Positions 27,337-37,093 of a stretch of DNA of 64,000 bases are shown in pieces. Under the pieces are notes generated by a model that searched no databases, was not told the origin of the DNA, and saw only the letters and a list, made by a program, of their open reading frames with translations. Made by a program: the position numbers and the translations under genes. The DNA comes from Eubacteriales bacterium. GTDB taxonomy: Bacteria; Bacillota; Clostridia; Lachnospirales; Lachnospiraceae. Each line of letters opens with the position of its first letter. Position 1 is the first letter of the stretch. The stretch lies in contig JAUNHC010000001.1 in assembly GCA_030524175.1 (NCBI GenBank), forward strand, positions 1 to 64,000, read 5' to 3'.

Positions 27337-29496
27337 TTATATTTTCAGATCATCACACTGGTCAGGCTGAACCAGAACAGGTGTGCCATGCATTTGTTCT
27401 TTTTTTAGCAATTCGAAAAACGCTTCCGAACTCATGGGCTTGGCAAAGTAGTAACCTTGCCCGTAATCACAATCATATTGATGAAGCAGATCTAACTGCT
27501 CTGCTGTCTCAATTCCCTCGGCTAAAGAGTGTGTCATTGGAAGCTCTCGGCAGATTTGCATCGTATTTTTCATAACAATACGGCTTCTGGCATCGCTGCT
27601 CAATTTGTCCACCAGGGATTTGTCAAATTTAATCTCGCTGAATTCAAGCGTGGTGAGGATAGACAGATTGGAGTACTTGGAACCAAAATCATCCAGTGAA
27701 ACAGAGAATCCTTCTGCAACAATCTGATTCATCAGCTTCACCAGTTGTTTCGGCTCCAATTTGCTGATGTTTTCGGTCACCTCGATGGTGATCTTCTCAG
27801 AAGGCACGCCGTATTCCTGGCAGATCTGTTTAATCTGAGTTACAATATCAGAGGCCATAAGCGTAACACGTGAAAAGTTTGATGAGATATGGGGCTCAAT
27901 CCCCTGGCTTTTCCATTTCTGAAGATCAGCACAAACTGTCTGGAATACTAATAAATCCAGATGGCGTATTACACGTTCTCTCTCATAGTTGGGGATGAAA
28001 TGATCAGGCAGGATCAGCTTTCCCTGCTGATTTCTTTTCCGTACTAAAGCCTCTCCGCCGATGATATGTCCGGTTTTCAGACAAATCTGCGGCTGGTAAT
28101 ATACTTCAAAACGGTGATTGGAAATATCTTTCAAAAGTTCTGTGGCAATGCCGGCCCGTACTATTCTGTCACCCTGCAGAATAGCGTGATAATATCGCTG
28201 CTTTTCTGCGTACATTAAGTCATCGGCCTTCAGTATTTCTTCATCAACAGAAACATTGCCTTCTCTCCAGGTGTGGCCAATGGATACGTCGTACTCTTTG
28301 TTCTTATCAAAATCCCGGATCAGCTTCTCTGTGAGCAGATGGAAATCCTGCTCATCTATATCCACACAGAGCACTGTAAACTCATCTCCACCCACCCGGT
28401 ATGCTTCACATCCTACGCGCGACTTCAGGGTATCTGCTACTTTTTTGATCACTCTGTCCCCATATTCATGACCATTATTATCGTTTATTTTCTTCATTCC
28501 ATTGATATCAACATAGATAACGCCTAATGACTGCAGAGTTTGATTGGAAAGCCTGTCCAGCATTTTTATGTAGCTGTTCCGGTTTTGCAGACCGGTGAGC
28601 AGATCCGTATAGCTGAATCGCTCCAGATCCCGGATCAGCCTGCGACGCTCCATTTCCTCCAATACAAAGCTGCTTACACTGCGCAGCAGAGTTAAGTCAT
28701 AAGTGCTTTCTCTGGGATTGTCAACCCCAAGAAAACCGATGATCTGACCATTTTTTCTAAGAGGAGCCACGGCAAGGCTTTCAATCCCTTGGTCTTTTAA
28801 GATACGATATTCCGGGGAATCCATTGCCAAGTCATTGTCCAGTGAGGTAATAAAGAATTCCCCGTCAAGCTCAAATTTATAGTTCCACTCGCTGACGTAT
28901 TCAATAGGGACTTTCTGTAGAAACTCCATTTGATACAGAATACCAGGGGCACACCACTCAAAGGTATTTTTGATATGATCTTTTTCATATTCAAAGATAT
29001 ATGCCCGGTCCGCAGCATAAAAATGGCCGATGATCTCTAAAAAGTGATTCACTGCTGTGTTGACATCTGTTTCACTGGATAGTGTTTGGATACAATCCAC
29101 TAATGTTTCTTCCACTGTAAGACGATTTGAAACACGGTCGAATTTTTCTTTCAGGGCTGTGATATCCCGTGCAATTTCAAGCCGGCAGTTCTTGCCCTCA
29201 AAGGGAACTAAGAGATCAGTAATGTCAAACCACATCTGAAGCTTTTCATTATAATGCTCCCATTGATATGGCTGGCCCGTTGTCAGTTTACTGTTTGTGC
29301 AGAAGGGGCACACTGTATCCAGACCCTGGATCAATTCGTAGCATTTTTTTCCGTAAGTCTCCTGCACATCCTCAAATCCGTATAAGGTGGCGGCAGCCTG
29401 AGTCATATATAAAATTTCATTGGTAGCTGTATCTGTAGCATAGGCTACCAGATTCTGTTGGTTAATGATAATTTGTTCAAAAAAAGATTCTCTCAC
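27337..29496 (-). CDS. PAS-GAF-GGDEF-EAL cyclic di-GMP signalling protein
   Basis: A 719-residue cytoplasmic protein. Residues 1-110 are PAS-like with a CPFC pair that could bind metal or sense redox. About 130-290 is GAF-like. About 295-450 is GGDEF with an intact VGGDEF active site. About 460-700 is EAL with EALVR, an Asn in SSNFSR, TENIS, LDDFGSKYS, a Lys in IKFDKS and EGIET. Both diguanylate cyclase and phosphodiesterase residues appear intact, so net activity cannot be called. No membrane segment is seen. The start is GTG with GGGAGG six bases upstream. It sits between the hybrid kinase and the chemoreceptor. Confidence 0.9.
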   Translation of the reverse strand: MRESFFEQIIINQQNLVAYATDTATNEILYMTQAAATLYGFEDVQETYGKKCYELIQGLDTVCPFCTNSKLTTGQPYQWEHYNEKLQMWFDITDLLVPFEGKNCRLEIARDITALKEKFDRVSNRLTVEETLVDCIQTLSSETDVNTAVNHFLEIIGHFYAADRAYIFEYEKDHIKNTFEWCAPGILYQMEFLQKVPIEYVSEWNYKFELDGEFFITSLDNDLAMDSPEYRILKDQGIESLAVAPLRKNGQIIGFLGVDNPRESTYDLTLLRSVSSFVLEEMERRRLIRDLERFSYTDLLTGLQNRNSYIKMLDRLSNQTLQSLGVIYVDINGMKKINDNNGHEYGDRVIKKVADTLKSRVGCEAYRVGGDEFTVLCVDIDEQDFHLLTEKLIRDFDKNKEYDVSIGHTWREGNVSVDEEILKADDLMYAEKQRYYHAILQGDRIVRAGIATELLKDISNHRFEVYYQPQICLKTGHIIGGEALVRKRNQQGKLILPDHFIPNYERERVIRHLDLLVFQTVCADLQKWKSQGIEPHISSNFSRVTLMASDIVTQIKQICQEYGVPSEKITIEVTENISKLEPKQLVKLMNQIVAEGFSVSLDDFGSKYSNLSILTTLEFSEIKFDKSLVDKLSSDARSRIVMKNTMQICRELPMTHSLAEGIETAEQLDLLHQYDCDYGQGYYFAKPMSSEAFFELLKKEQMHGTPVLVQPDQCDDLKI

Positions 29497-29566
29497 AGTA
29501 TACCTCCCGAATGATCGGTTTTATTTTAGCATGGACACTGCCGCCTTCCACTGTGTGAATTCGGAT

Positions 29567-32500
29567 TTAATGTTCAGCAGAGACCAAATATTTTTCGATT
29601 TCCAAGGCCAGGGTATCAAAACTCAAGGGTTTTGCCATATGACCGTTCATTCCTGCAGCCTCTGCATTCCGGATATCCTCAACAAACGCATCAGCAGTCA
29701 TTGCAATGATCGGTACTGTCCCTGCATCTATGCGGTTGAGGGCCCGGATTGCACGGGCAGTCTCATAACCGTTCATCACCGGCATCTGAATATCCATCAA
29801 AATCAGAGAATAGTATCCGGGAGTGCTGGCCTGAAAGAGCCTGAGGGCCTCCTCGCCATTTTCTGCGGCCTCCAGCCTGGCACCAAAGCTGCTTAGCATC
29901 TCCATGGCAATTTCCCGGTTCAGTTCATTATCTTCTACAAGCAGGAATGTTTTATCATGGAAATCGTATGTGATGGTTTCATGGAGTGATCTTTCTTCAC
30001 CTTTCAGGTACTTCAGCATACAATTTTTGAATGTGGATCGGAAAAAGGGCTTTTCTATGTAGCCATTGATACCGGCACCCATCCCGTTTTTGATTTCACT
30101 CCAATCGTAGGCGGATACGATAAGCAGAGGCAGCTCCCCCGCGGTTTCCGTCCGCAGCTGTTCTAATACATCCGGGGTATTTGACTGGAGTATTTCCCAA
30201 TCTATGATTATCATTTGGTAGTTCTCACCGGCCTGATGACGTTCATGGATGGACAGTGCCGTGCTGATGCTTTGTGCACAGTCTGCCTCAATACCAAGGT
30301 CATTCAAGGCTTGTTTTCCGTCTGTCAGGACAACCGGATCTGCATCCACCAGAAGAATTCTTCCGGTTTCGCCAATGTATTCTATCGGCGGATTGGGGAT
30401 GTGCTGCATAGGCAGTGTTACATGAAATGCGGAGCCTTTCCCTGCCTGGCTTTTCAGTTTAATGTCTCCGCCCATCAACTCAGTGAGCCGTTTTACAATG
30501 GCAAGTCCAAGGCCGCTGCCTTCAATCCTGTCTGTACGGCTGTCCCGTTCCCGGGAAAAGGTCTCAAAAATATGTTCCTGAAAATCTGCATTTATACCGG
30601 GTCCGGTATCTGCAACCGTAAAGGATAGCATTGATTTTTCCGGCGGCTGTTCCACTTCGAAGGTAATCTGTCCATACTCAGGTGTGAATTTGGAGGCATT
30701 TGACAAAAGGTTCAGCAAAATCTGACGCAGACGCAGTTCATCACTATAAAAATGTTCCTGCGTGATATTCCCCACATGAACCTTGAAAATCTGATGCTTT
30801 GTACGGACATTGGGCAAAGTGATCATGATGATCTCCCTGACCAGATCAGGGAGTGAAAGGGAAGCTGCGTGAATGGAGACCTTTCCGCTTTCAATTTGCG
30901 ACATATCCAGTACATCATTGATCAGATCCAGCAGGTGATGGCTGGAAAGCCGGATTTTATTCAGGCAGTCTTTTACGCGTTCCGGTTCCTGAAGGTGGGC
31001 ATCCGCTATCTCTGTCATCCCGGCAATGGCATTCATTGGTGTCCGGATATCATGACTCATCCGGGAGAGGAAATCCGATTTAGCCGAATTTGCCAGCTTA
31101 GCAGCCTCCAGAGCCGTATTTAGCATCTCAGTGCGTTCCTCTAGCTGGTGCTGAAGTTTTCTAAGCTCGGTAATATCTGTAATGTCAATATATACCATAA
31201 GATAAACCGGATCGTCGGCAATGGAGTCAATACAGGTGCCGTGCAGCTGAAGCCAGCAATCTCTTCCGTATTTATCTTTGACCCGGATGGATTCATCCAG
31301 CTCCAGTGCTTCTTTGTTCCGTAATTCCGGAAGCCGGGACTCAATGACCTGACGGCTCTCCGGCTGTAAAACTCCCATGAAATCAGCATCAGCCAGATTA
31401 TCCAGATCTATGTCAAAAAAATCCTTTATGCGGCTGCTTGCATCGATCATCACAATTCTGTCCGGCAGTATCCGGTACTTTACAATAAATCCGGGGACAT
31501 GTTCATAAGCAACACTTTTATCGCGCTGGGCCTGAAGCAGTTCTGTCACATCGATCATAGTGGTATAAGCAAGCTGCTTTCCGTCCTGATATTCATTTGT
31601 AAAAAAATCAACCAGCTTCACCCATCGTGAAGATCCCCCCGGAAGCTTCAGCGGCAGATATGCTTCAAAACTATCCTTTCCCGCCGTGTACATATTATCT
31701 ATTTTATTGCAGAGGATCTCCCAGGCCTCTTGATTGTCCATAAAATACTCATCACAATGATTATGGAATCTGGCCTCATATTCAGATTTTGTGTACCCGA
31801 TGAGCTTAAAATAAAAATCATTGGCCCACACCACAGAGAAATGTTCGTCCACCTTGTGCTTGCTGACACTTACCTTCATTGCCTGCATCATCATTTCCAA
31901 CTCATTCTTCGTCTGTACAAGCTCTGTCACATCTGTCATCACGGTGTAGGAGGTGCGGTAACCATCTACATATTTGTCTGTAAAAAAGCTGACAAGTTTT
32001 ACCCAATAACTGGAACCGTCCTCGTATTTCATAGGGACGATCAGTTCATATTTATCCTCCCCCTTCTCCAGGACAGATGCGACTTTTTTTGTGAGCAGGT
32101 CCCAGCCTTCCGGATTATTACTATAATATTCATCTGCATGGTTGTGGAACAGGGCTTCATATTTTGACTTTGGATACCCGATCAGTTTGTAATAAAATTC
32201 ATTGGCCCAGATGCAGGTATAGTGATCATCTACAAGATGGGAACTGACACTGACATTGAGGGCACTCATGAGCATTTCCTGCTCCCGTGTCATAGTTTCA
32301 TAATTTTGCTGTGCACGCATCTGCTCTTTCTGCGCCTGCATCATATCCGTCACATCCACCATAGTAGTATAAGCAACCCGGTAACCGTCCATAAATTCAT
32401 TGGTAAAGACAGCCTGCAGCCTGATCCAGAATAGGGAATTGTCGGGATATACCATCGGAAGATACACAGAGTACCCCTTTTCTCCCTGTGCCAGACTGGA

Positions 32501-32743
32501 TTGTATCTTATCTGTAAGCAGTTTCCAACCCTCCGGATTCGTTTCAAAATACCGGTCACACTGATTTTGGAAACGGGCTTCATACTCAGCCTTGGTATAA
32601 CCGATCAGTTCATAATAGTAGTCGTTGGCCCAGATGCATGTGAGATGCTCATCTATAAGGTGCTTACTGACACTGGCGCCTAAAACTCCCATCAGCATAC
32701 TGTATTCGTTATTGAGCTGCTCATAGCTTAAATTGATCTCCAC
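29567..32743 (-). CDS. Hybrid histidine kinase with tandem PAS repeats and two receiver domains
   Basis: A protein of about 1058 residues, without membrane segments. Three closely similar PAS units occupy roughly residues 15-140, 150-275 and 278-400; each contains an EH..CIWAND/E.YY.LIGY-like core. A fourth divergent PAS (about 405-535) follows. Then come HisKA with FLSRMSHDIRTPMNAIAGM, an HATPase domain (NLLSNASKFT, DTGPGI, GSGLGLAIVKRL), a first receiver (ILLVDADPVVL, Asp in IIIDWEI) and a second (LLVEDNELNREIA, Asp in LMDIQMPVMNG). No output domain is attached, so it probably acts through protein contacts or c-di-GMP. The GTG start at 32743 has GGAGG eight bases upstream; the ATG five codons earlier has no site. 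Confidence 0.9.
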   Translation of the reverse strand: MEINLSYEQLNNEYSMLMGVLGASVSKHLIDEHLTCIWANDYYYELIGYTKAEYEARFQNQCDRYFETNPEGWKLLTDKIQSSLAQGEKGYSVYLPMVYPDNSLFWIRLQAVFTNEFMDGYRVAYTTMVDVTDMMQAQKEQMRAQQNYETMTREQEMLMSALNVSVSSHLVDDHYTCIWANEFYYKLIGYPKSKYEALFHNHADEYYSNNPEGWDLLTKKVASVLEKGEDKYELIVPMKYEDGSSYWVKLVSFFTDKYVDGYRTSYTVMTDVTELVQTKNELEMMMQAMKVSVSKHKVDEHFSVVWANDFYFKLIGYTKSEYEARFHNHCDEYFMDNQEAWEILCNKIDNMYTAGKDSFEAYLPLKLPGGSSRWVKLVDFFTNEYQDGKQLAYTTMIDVTELLQAQRDKSVAYEHVPGFIVKYRILPDRIVMIDASSRIKDFFDIDLDNLADADFMGVLQPESRQVIESRLPELRNKEALELDESIRVKDKYGRDCWLQLHGTCIDSIADDPVYLMVYIDITDITELRKLQHQLEERTEMLNTALEAAKLANSAKSDFLSRMSHDIRTPMNAIAGMTEIADAHLQEPERVKDCLNKIRLSSHHLLDLINDVLDMSQIESGKVSIHAASLSLPDLVREIIMITLPNVRTKHQIFKVHVGNITQEHFYSDELRLRQILLNLLSNASKFTPEYGQITFEVEQPPEKSMLSFTVADTGPGINADFQEHIFETFSRERDSRTDRIEGSGLGLAIVKRLTELMGGDIKLKSQAGKGSAFHVTLPMQHIPNPPIEYIGETGRILLVDADPVVLTDGKQALNDLGIEADCAQSISTALSIHERHQAGENYQMIIIDWEILQSNTPDVLEQLRTETAGELPLLIVSAYDWSEIKNGMGAGINGYIEKPFFRSTFKNCMLKYLKGEERSLHETITYDFHDKTFLLVEDNELNREIAMEMLSSFGARLEAAENGEEALRLFQASTPGYYSLILMDIQMPVMNGYETARAIRALNRIDAGTVPIIAMTADAFVEDIRNAEAAGMNGHMAKPLSFDTLALEIEKYLVSAEH

Positions 32744-32980
32744 CTGGCTATCCTCCATCGTATCATTTAATATAATAAATTAAATCCGTTCTGTCTGAAA
32801 ACAGGCACTATGGATCCCGGACCAAAGCCTTTTTCAAAACTGTTCTTATAATAAGTTATTGTGCTCATTTAATATTTTTTATTATAAGCTATGTTCAAAA
32901 ATAATTCAATAAAATAGTATTCAGAATGATGCAAAAATGATAAAATAAAGAAAACATTGCTTTGGGAGGATGAAAAAACC

Positions 32981-34429
32981 TTGGATGAATTAAATTTATA
33001 CAATATGGCTTATAAACATCTGTTTGACTGTATTCATTTTGGCTTGTATCCTACTGGTTCCAGTCTTCCTACTGTGCCTGAACTGTGCAAAACCTTTAAT
33101 GTTTCAAGTGCAACCATCCACAATGCTCTGAAGCTTCTGCAGGAAGATAATTATGTGTCCCTGAGTCAGGGGCGGAGTGCTATTGTGACTTATGAAGCCA
33201 AAGAAGAGGAATGCAAGACAAAATACATGACTTACAGCTATGCCACAAAGGATGCACTTCTGGATCTGTGTGATACTATGCTTCTCATATGGCCGGAGGT
33301 CATGCTGCAAGGTCTGAAATTGTGTGATGAAGGTGATTTGAAAAAGCTTACTGATATTTACGAAAGGATGACACCTTATAACGAATATCCGTTTTTGGAA
33401 TTTTTCTTTCATATCCTGAAGGCCCTGGGAAATCCTTTGTTTCTCAACTTATATATGAGTACAAGCTTCTTTGGGCACTCCACGATCATGCACCTGGGGG
33501 ATAAAGCGTATATCTATGGTTATATGACCTATTTAAAAAGGGAAACCGCACAGATACTTTCATTGTATAAGGCATGTGATTACGGACAGCTAAAGAATTT
33601 GCTTGTCAGTCTTTACCAGAAACACATTGAAGGGGTGCGCCTGTATTATGATTCACTGCTCCCGCCTGAGCATCCGGCAGAACCAATCCCATATAAGTGG
33701 AATTATTTCTCGGAACGGCCCCTGGTTAGTTTTAATCTGGCAATGAAACTTCTCCGGCAAATTTATTCCTCTTTTGGAAACCAGGAATTTCTGCCGTCCT
33801 TTACTTCCCTGGCGAAACAATATTCTATACCGTTGATAACGGTCCGCCGTGCGGTGAAAATACTCAGCGACATTGGAGTTGTAGAGACTATACCAGGAAA
33901 AGGGACACGTGTACTGGTGGGAGTGGATAACCCGGCGCCGATTTCCAAATTCACCACCCCCAATTTAAAAAAAGCTCTGCTGCAATACTTGCAGAGCGTA
34001 CAGATCATCCTGATCATCTGTAAAAATGTAGCCCGGTCTGTTCTTCCTACTCTTGAGGACAGTTCCATTCAAGGCACTATATCCTGGCTGCAGAATATTC
34101 AGAGTTCCAAGGATTACTACATGACATTCGGTGTCTGCTTTGGCTTGCTGAATGAGAAAGCACAGTCGCCGGCTTTAAAACAGATACTGAACGGGCTGAT
34201 GTATTTTCAGTATCTTGGTTATCCCCTTAATGATACGAAACCTAATGAATTTAGATTTGATTCCCATTCAACCACAGTCCTGCTGAAAAGTCTGGAAGAA
34301 AAAGATGCGGAGCTGTTTGCAGCAGAGCTGCAGCGCCTGACGCTTGACATTTTTAAAACCGGAAAGGAAAAACTCATCGCCGGAGGCATCCATGAAGCCG
34401 AAGCCATTGCGCTGCCTCCACTAAATTAA
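32981..34429 (+). CDS. GntR-like regulator with two winged-helix domains
   Basis: A 482-residue regulator of unusual design. A GntR-type winged helix is at the N-terminus (YPTGSSLPTVPELCKTFNV..ATIHNALKLLQEDNYV) and a second, complete one lies near residues 255-325 (FLPSFTSLAKQYSIPLITVRRAVKILSDIGVVETIPGKGT). Each is followed by a helical region of similar length, so the chain looks like a fused tandem copy. The TTG start is preferred because GGGAGG lies 11 bases upstream; a TTG at 32957 has no such site. It is divergent from the kinase/GGDEF-EAL/chemoreceptor operon and may regulate it. Ligand unknown. Confidence 0.8.
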   Translation: MDELNLYNMAYKHLFDCIHFGLYPTGSSLPTVPELCKTFNVSSATIHNALKLLQEDNYVSLSQGRSAIVTYEAKEEECKTKYMTYSYATKDALLDLCDTMLLIWPEVMLQGLKLCDEGDLKKLTDIYERMTPYNEYPFLEFFFHILKALGNPLFLNLYMSTSFFGHSTIMHLGDKAYIYGYMTYLKRETAQILSLYKACDYGQLKNLLVSLYQKHIEGVRLYYDSLLPPEHPAEPIPYKWNYFSERPLVSFNLAMKLLRQIYSSFGNQEFLPSFTSLAKQYSIPLITVRRAVKILSDIGVVETIPGKGTRVLVGVDNPAPISKFTTPNLKKALLQYLQSVQIILIICKNVARSVLPTLEDSSIQGTISWLQNIQSSKDYYMTFGVCFGLLNEKAQSPALKQILNGLMYFQYLGYPLNDTKPNEFRFDSHSTTVLLKSLEEKDAELFAAELQRLTLDIFKTGKEKLIAGGIHEAEAIALPPLN

Positions 34430-34451
34430 GGGGCTGTATCCAGCCCCTTAA
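34426..34451 (+). terminator. Hairpin after the GntR-like gene
   Basis: A perfect 11-bp inverted repeat, TTAAGGGGCTG and CAGCCCCTTAA, with a TATC loop begins at the stop codon of the regulator. No long T-run follows, but the strength and position between converging genes suggest termination, possibly in both directions. Confidence 0.65.
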
Positions 34452-34510
34452 TCAGTATACTTATAATTTAGTTGTTTTATCAGATAAGACCATAAATGAA
34501 GCTGTTTTGT

Positions 34511-36949
34511 TTAGCTATTCTCGCCATTTCCCTTTGAGAGTCTTTTTTCATATGCCTTATTTGCCTTGAGATTGGCAAAGAATCCAACGATCACTTTACC
34601 AAAACCACGGAAGAAATGGCCGTTTACTGCTTGTACCACTCCATTTATCATGTCCATGCTTACCATTCCGCCTGTCATCTTTGCGATTGCCCGGAATGGA
34701 ATATTATATTGGAACAGAAGATTCAGATCAGGCTTTCCGGCCGCTTCATTCTTTTTCTTTCTGTTTGTCAATATTCTATATATGAACCTTGCCACAGGGC
34801 TTTTTGCATAATACATCTGGCAGACAGCATCATTGATCCCCAGCTCCCCTGACCATTTACCGTCAGGGATGGGATGCCCAAGGAGTGTCTCAAACTCCTC
34901 ATCAGATATCTGTTGTATGATTCCTGTGTAATAATAGGGCAGCTGTGCTGGATTATAAGGATATTCTGAAGTGGTCTCTTCCATTTCCAGTTCTTTTACA
35001 AGCCGGATATCACTGACACTGGCGCCCACCATGATCTGATAGGTCCCCATCTCCACTTCCCACTTGTTAGTTTTGATATTCCAGTAACGGAAGGTCTTGT
35101 CATCAAACGGTATGTGTACTATCTTGCTTTCTCCGGCTTTTAAGAATACCTTTTTAAAACCTTTCAATTCCTTTGACGGGCGGAATACAATGGCATTGGG
35201 AAGCCCCACATACATCTGTACTACTTCTGCACCGTCCCTGTCCCCTGTGTTTGTAACCGATACCTGGATTCCCCTGGAATCCACTTTTAAATCGGAATAG
35301 GTAAATTCTGTATAAGACAGGCCGAATCCAAAGGGATACTGCACCCGAACCCTGCTGGTGTCATAGTACCGGTATCCCACATAGATACTTTCCCTGTACT
35401 CTGCATTTCGCTCTGTGCTTGGGAAATATCGAAATGACGGTGAATCTTCATAACGAATCGGGTAGCTTTCCGCAAGACGTCCGGAAGGATTCACTTTGCC
35501 GCTTACAATATCCAGCATGGCACTGGCTCCTGCCTGTCCGGACAGGTATCCGTGCAGGATTGCCTTACAACAGGTATGCCAAGGCATTTCTATGGATGCT
35601 CCTGCACTTAATATACCTACGATGTTGCCGTTCACCTGTGCTATAGCCTGCAGAAGTTCAATCTGATTCTGGGGTATCCTCATATGAGAACGGTCCATGC
35701 CTTCTACTTCACTCATTTCGTCCAGTCCAAAGCAGTACAGGACTACATCCGCTTTCGATGCGGCATCCAGTGCTTCCTTCTTCAGAAGTTCGTCTGCGTC
35801 CCCTGTCCGCCGATATCCTTTGGCTGTACCAACGACCTTCCAGTCGTAATTTCCGATTGTTTTTTCGATTGTTTCTACGAAGGTAGGTTTTACCAGAGAA
35901 GACCCTGCTCCCTGATATCTTGGCTCCACTGCAAAATCACCAATGACAGCAACGGTACACCCCGCCTTCAGAGGCAGGATATGATCGGAATTTTTAAGCA
36001 GCACTGCACTTTCAGCAGCCGCGCGTCTTGCAAGCTCGTGGTGTTGTTTTTCATCATACGTCTCAGCCTTTGACCGGCGTTTTTCACTAAGTACCAACAC
36101 TGCGTCCAGCAGATCATCCACACAGGTGTCCAGCTCTTCCATAGAAAGACTGCCATCCTGAATTGCCGCCAGAATCTGCCTTGCAGAATCCAGTCCTGGA
36201 GTGGGCATCTCCAAATTTGACCGTGCCTGTACTCCCTTAATATGGTCATTGGAACCGCCCCAGTCTGTGATCACGATTCCGTCAAAACCCCATTCCTTCC
36301 GCAGTATGTCCAGCAGCAGATGCTTGTTTTCGTTTGCATAGACGCCGTTGACCTGATTGTAGCTCGTCATGATGGATTTTGCATTGCCTTCTTTTACAGC
36401 AATTTCAAATCCGGTTAGATAGATTTCACGGAGTGTCCGTTCATCCAGCACGGAGTTCATAGCCATCCGGCGAAGCTCCTGACTGTTTACCGCAAAATGT
36501 TTTGGACATGCATATACGCCCTGGCTCTGGATTCCTCTGATGTAAGAAGCCGCCATCTTTCCTGCCAGGTAAGGGTCTTCCGAAAAGTATTCAAAGTTCC
36601 TGCCGCAGAATGGATTGCGTTTGATGTTCAGCCCTGGTCCTAAGAGCACCTGGACATCCAGTACCGACGCTTCTTCCCCCAGTGCTTCCCCTATCTCCTG
36701 TCCCAGTTCTTCATCCCAGCTGTTGGCGATTGTTGCAACAGTTGGGAAACAGATGGCGGGAAGAGATTCATTTAACCCTAAATGATCTCCTGCCCCGGCC
36801 TGCTTACGGACACCGTGAGGGCCGTCTGCGCAGAATACAGAAGGGATATCCAGCCGCGGGATATCTCTGGTATCCCACTCTCCTTTTCCGCTTAAGAATG
36901 CAGCTTTTTCCTCTATCGTCATTTTCTCTATGATATCTTGATGTTTCAT
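34511..36949 (-). CDS. Cytoplasmic GH3 beta-glycosidase (module A)
   Basis: An 812-residue family 3 glycoside hydrolase in the usual order. The N-terminal barrel shows LGPGLNIKRNPFCGRNFEYFSEDP and CPKHFAVNSQE, with the expected nucleophile Asp in GFDGIVITDWGGSND. The GH3 C-terminal domain (AAESAVLLKNSDHILPL) and a fibronectin III-like domain (VSVTNTGDRDGAEVVQMYVG) follow, then an extra tail of about 140 residues starting near SDEEFETLLGHPIP. No signal peptide or clear membrane helix, so it probably cleaves imported beta-glycosides. The ATG at 36949 has GAGGAG upstream. The preceding GHKL kinase and LytTR genes, and direct repeats at 37058-37090, suggest two-component control. Exact sugar specificity unknown. 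Confidence 0.9.
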   Translation of the reverse strand: MKHQDIIEKMTIEEKAAFLSGKGEWDTRDIPRLDIPSVFCADGPHGVRKQAGAGDHLGLNESLPAICFPTVATIANSWDEELGQEIGEALGEEASVLDVQVLLGPGLNIKRNPFCGRNFEYFSEDPYLAGKMAASYIRGIQSQGVYACPKHFAVNSQELRRMAMNSVLDERTLREIYLTGFEIAVKEGNAKSIMTSYNQVNGVYANENKHLLLDILRKEWGFDGIVITDWGGSNDHIKGVQARSNLEMPTPGLDSARQILAAIQDGSLSMEELDTCVDDLLDAVLVLSEKRRSKAETYDEKQHHELARRAAAESAVLLKNSDHILPLKAGCTVAVIGDFAVEPRYQGAGSSLVKPTFVETIEKTIGNYDWKVVGTAKGYRRTGDADELLKKEALDAASKADVVLYCFGLDEMSEVEGMDRSHMRIPQNQIELLQAIAQVNGNIVGILSAGASIEMPWHTCCKAILHGYLSGQAGASAMLDIVSGKVNPSGRLAESYPIRYEDSPSFRYFPSTERNAEYRESIYVGYRYYDTSRVRVQYPFGFGLSYTEFTYSDLKVDSRGIQVSVTNTGDRDGAEVVQMYVGLPNAIVFRPSKELKGFKKVFLKAGESKIVHIPFDDKTFRYWNIKTNKWEVEMGTYQIMVGASVSDIRLVKELEMEETTSEYPYNPAQLPYYYTGIIQQISDEEFETLLGHPIPDGKWSGELGINDAVCQMYYAKSPVARFIYRILTNRKKKNEAAGKPDLNLLFQYNIPFRAIAKMTGGMVSMDMINGVVQAVNGHFFRGFGKVIVGFFANLKANKAYEKRLSKGNGENS

Positions 36950-37024
36950 GCCATATCTCCTCATAAAATAAAGTGCTTTTTTAGGAAACTCCATCATCAA
37001 CAGTGCTTATGCTCCTGTGACTAC

Positions 37025-37090
37025 TTTATCACATCGGGCATTTCTTGTCCTGATTTTGGCACAACAGGTATTTATATGGCACAACAGGTA
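37025..37090 (-). promoter_or_regulatory. Candidate LytTR operator and promoter of the module A GH3 gene
   Basis: A 14-bp sequence, TACCTGTTGTGCCA on the minus strand, occurs twice without mismatch (37077-37090 and 37057-37070), start-to-start spacing 20 bp. Such direct repeats with a GTT core are the hallmark of LytTR-family binding sites. A -10-like GATAAA (37025-37030) follows 28 nt after the second 11-bp repeat core. The site lies between the kinase stop and the GH3 start. The same arrangement precedes the module B GH3. Confidence 0.6.
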
Positions 37091-37093
37091 AGA

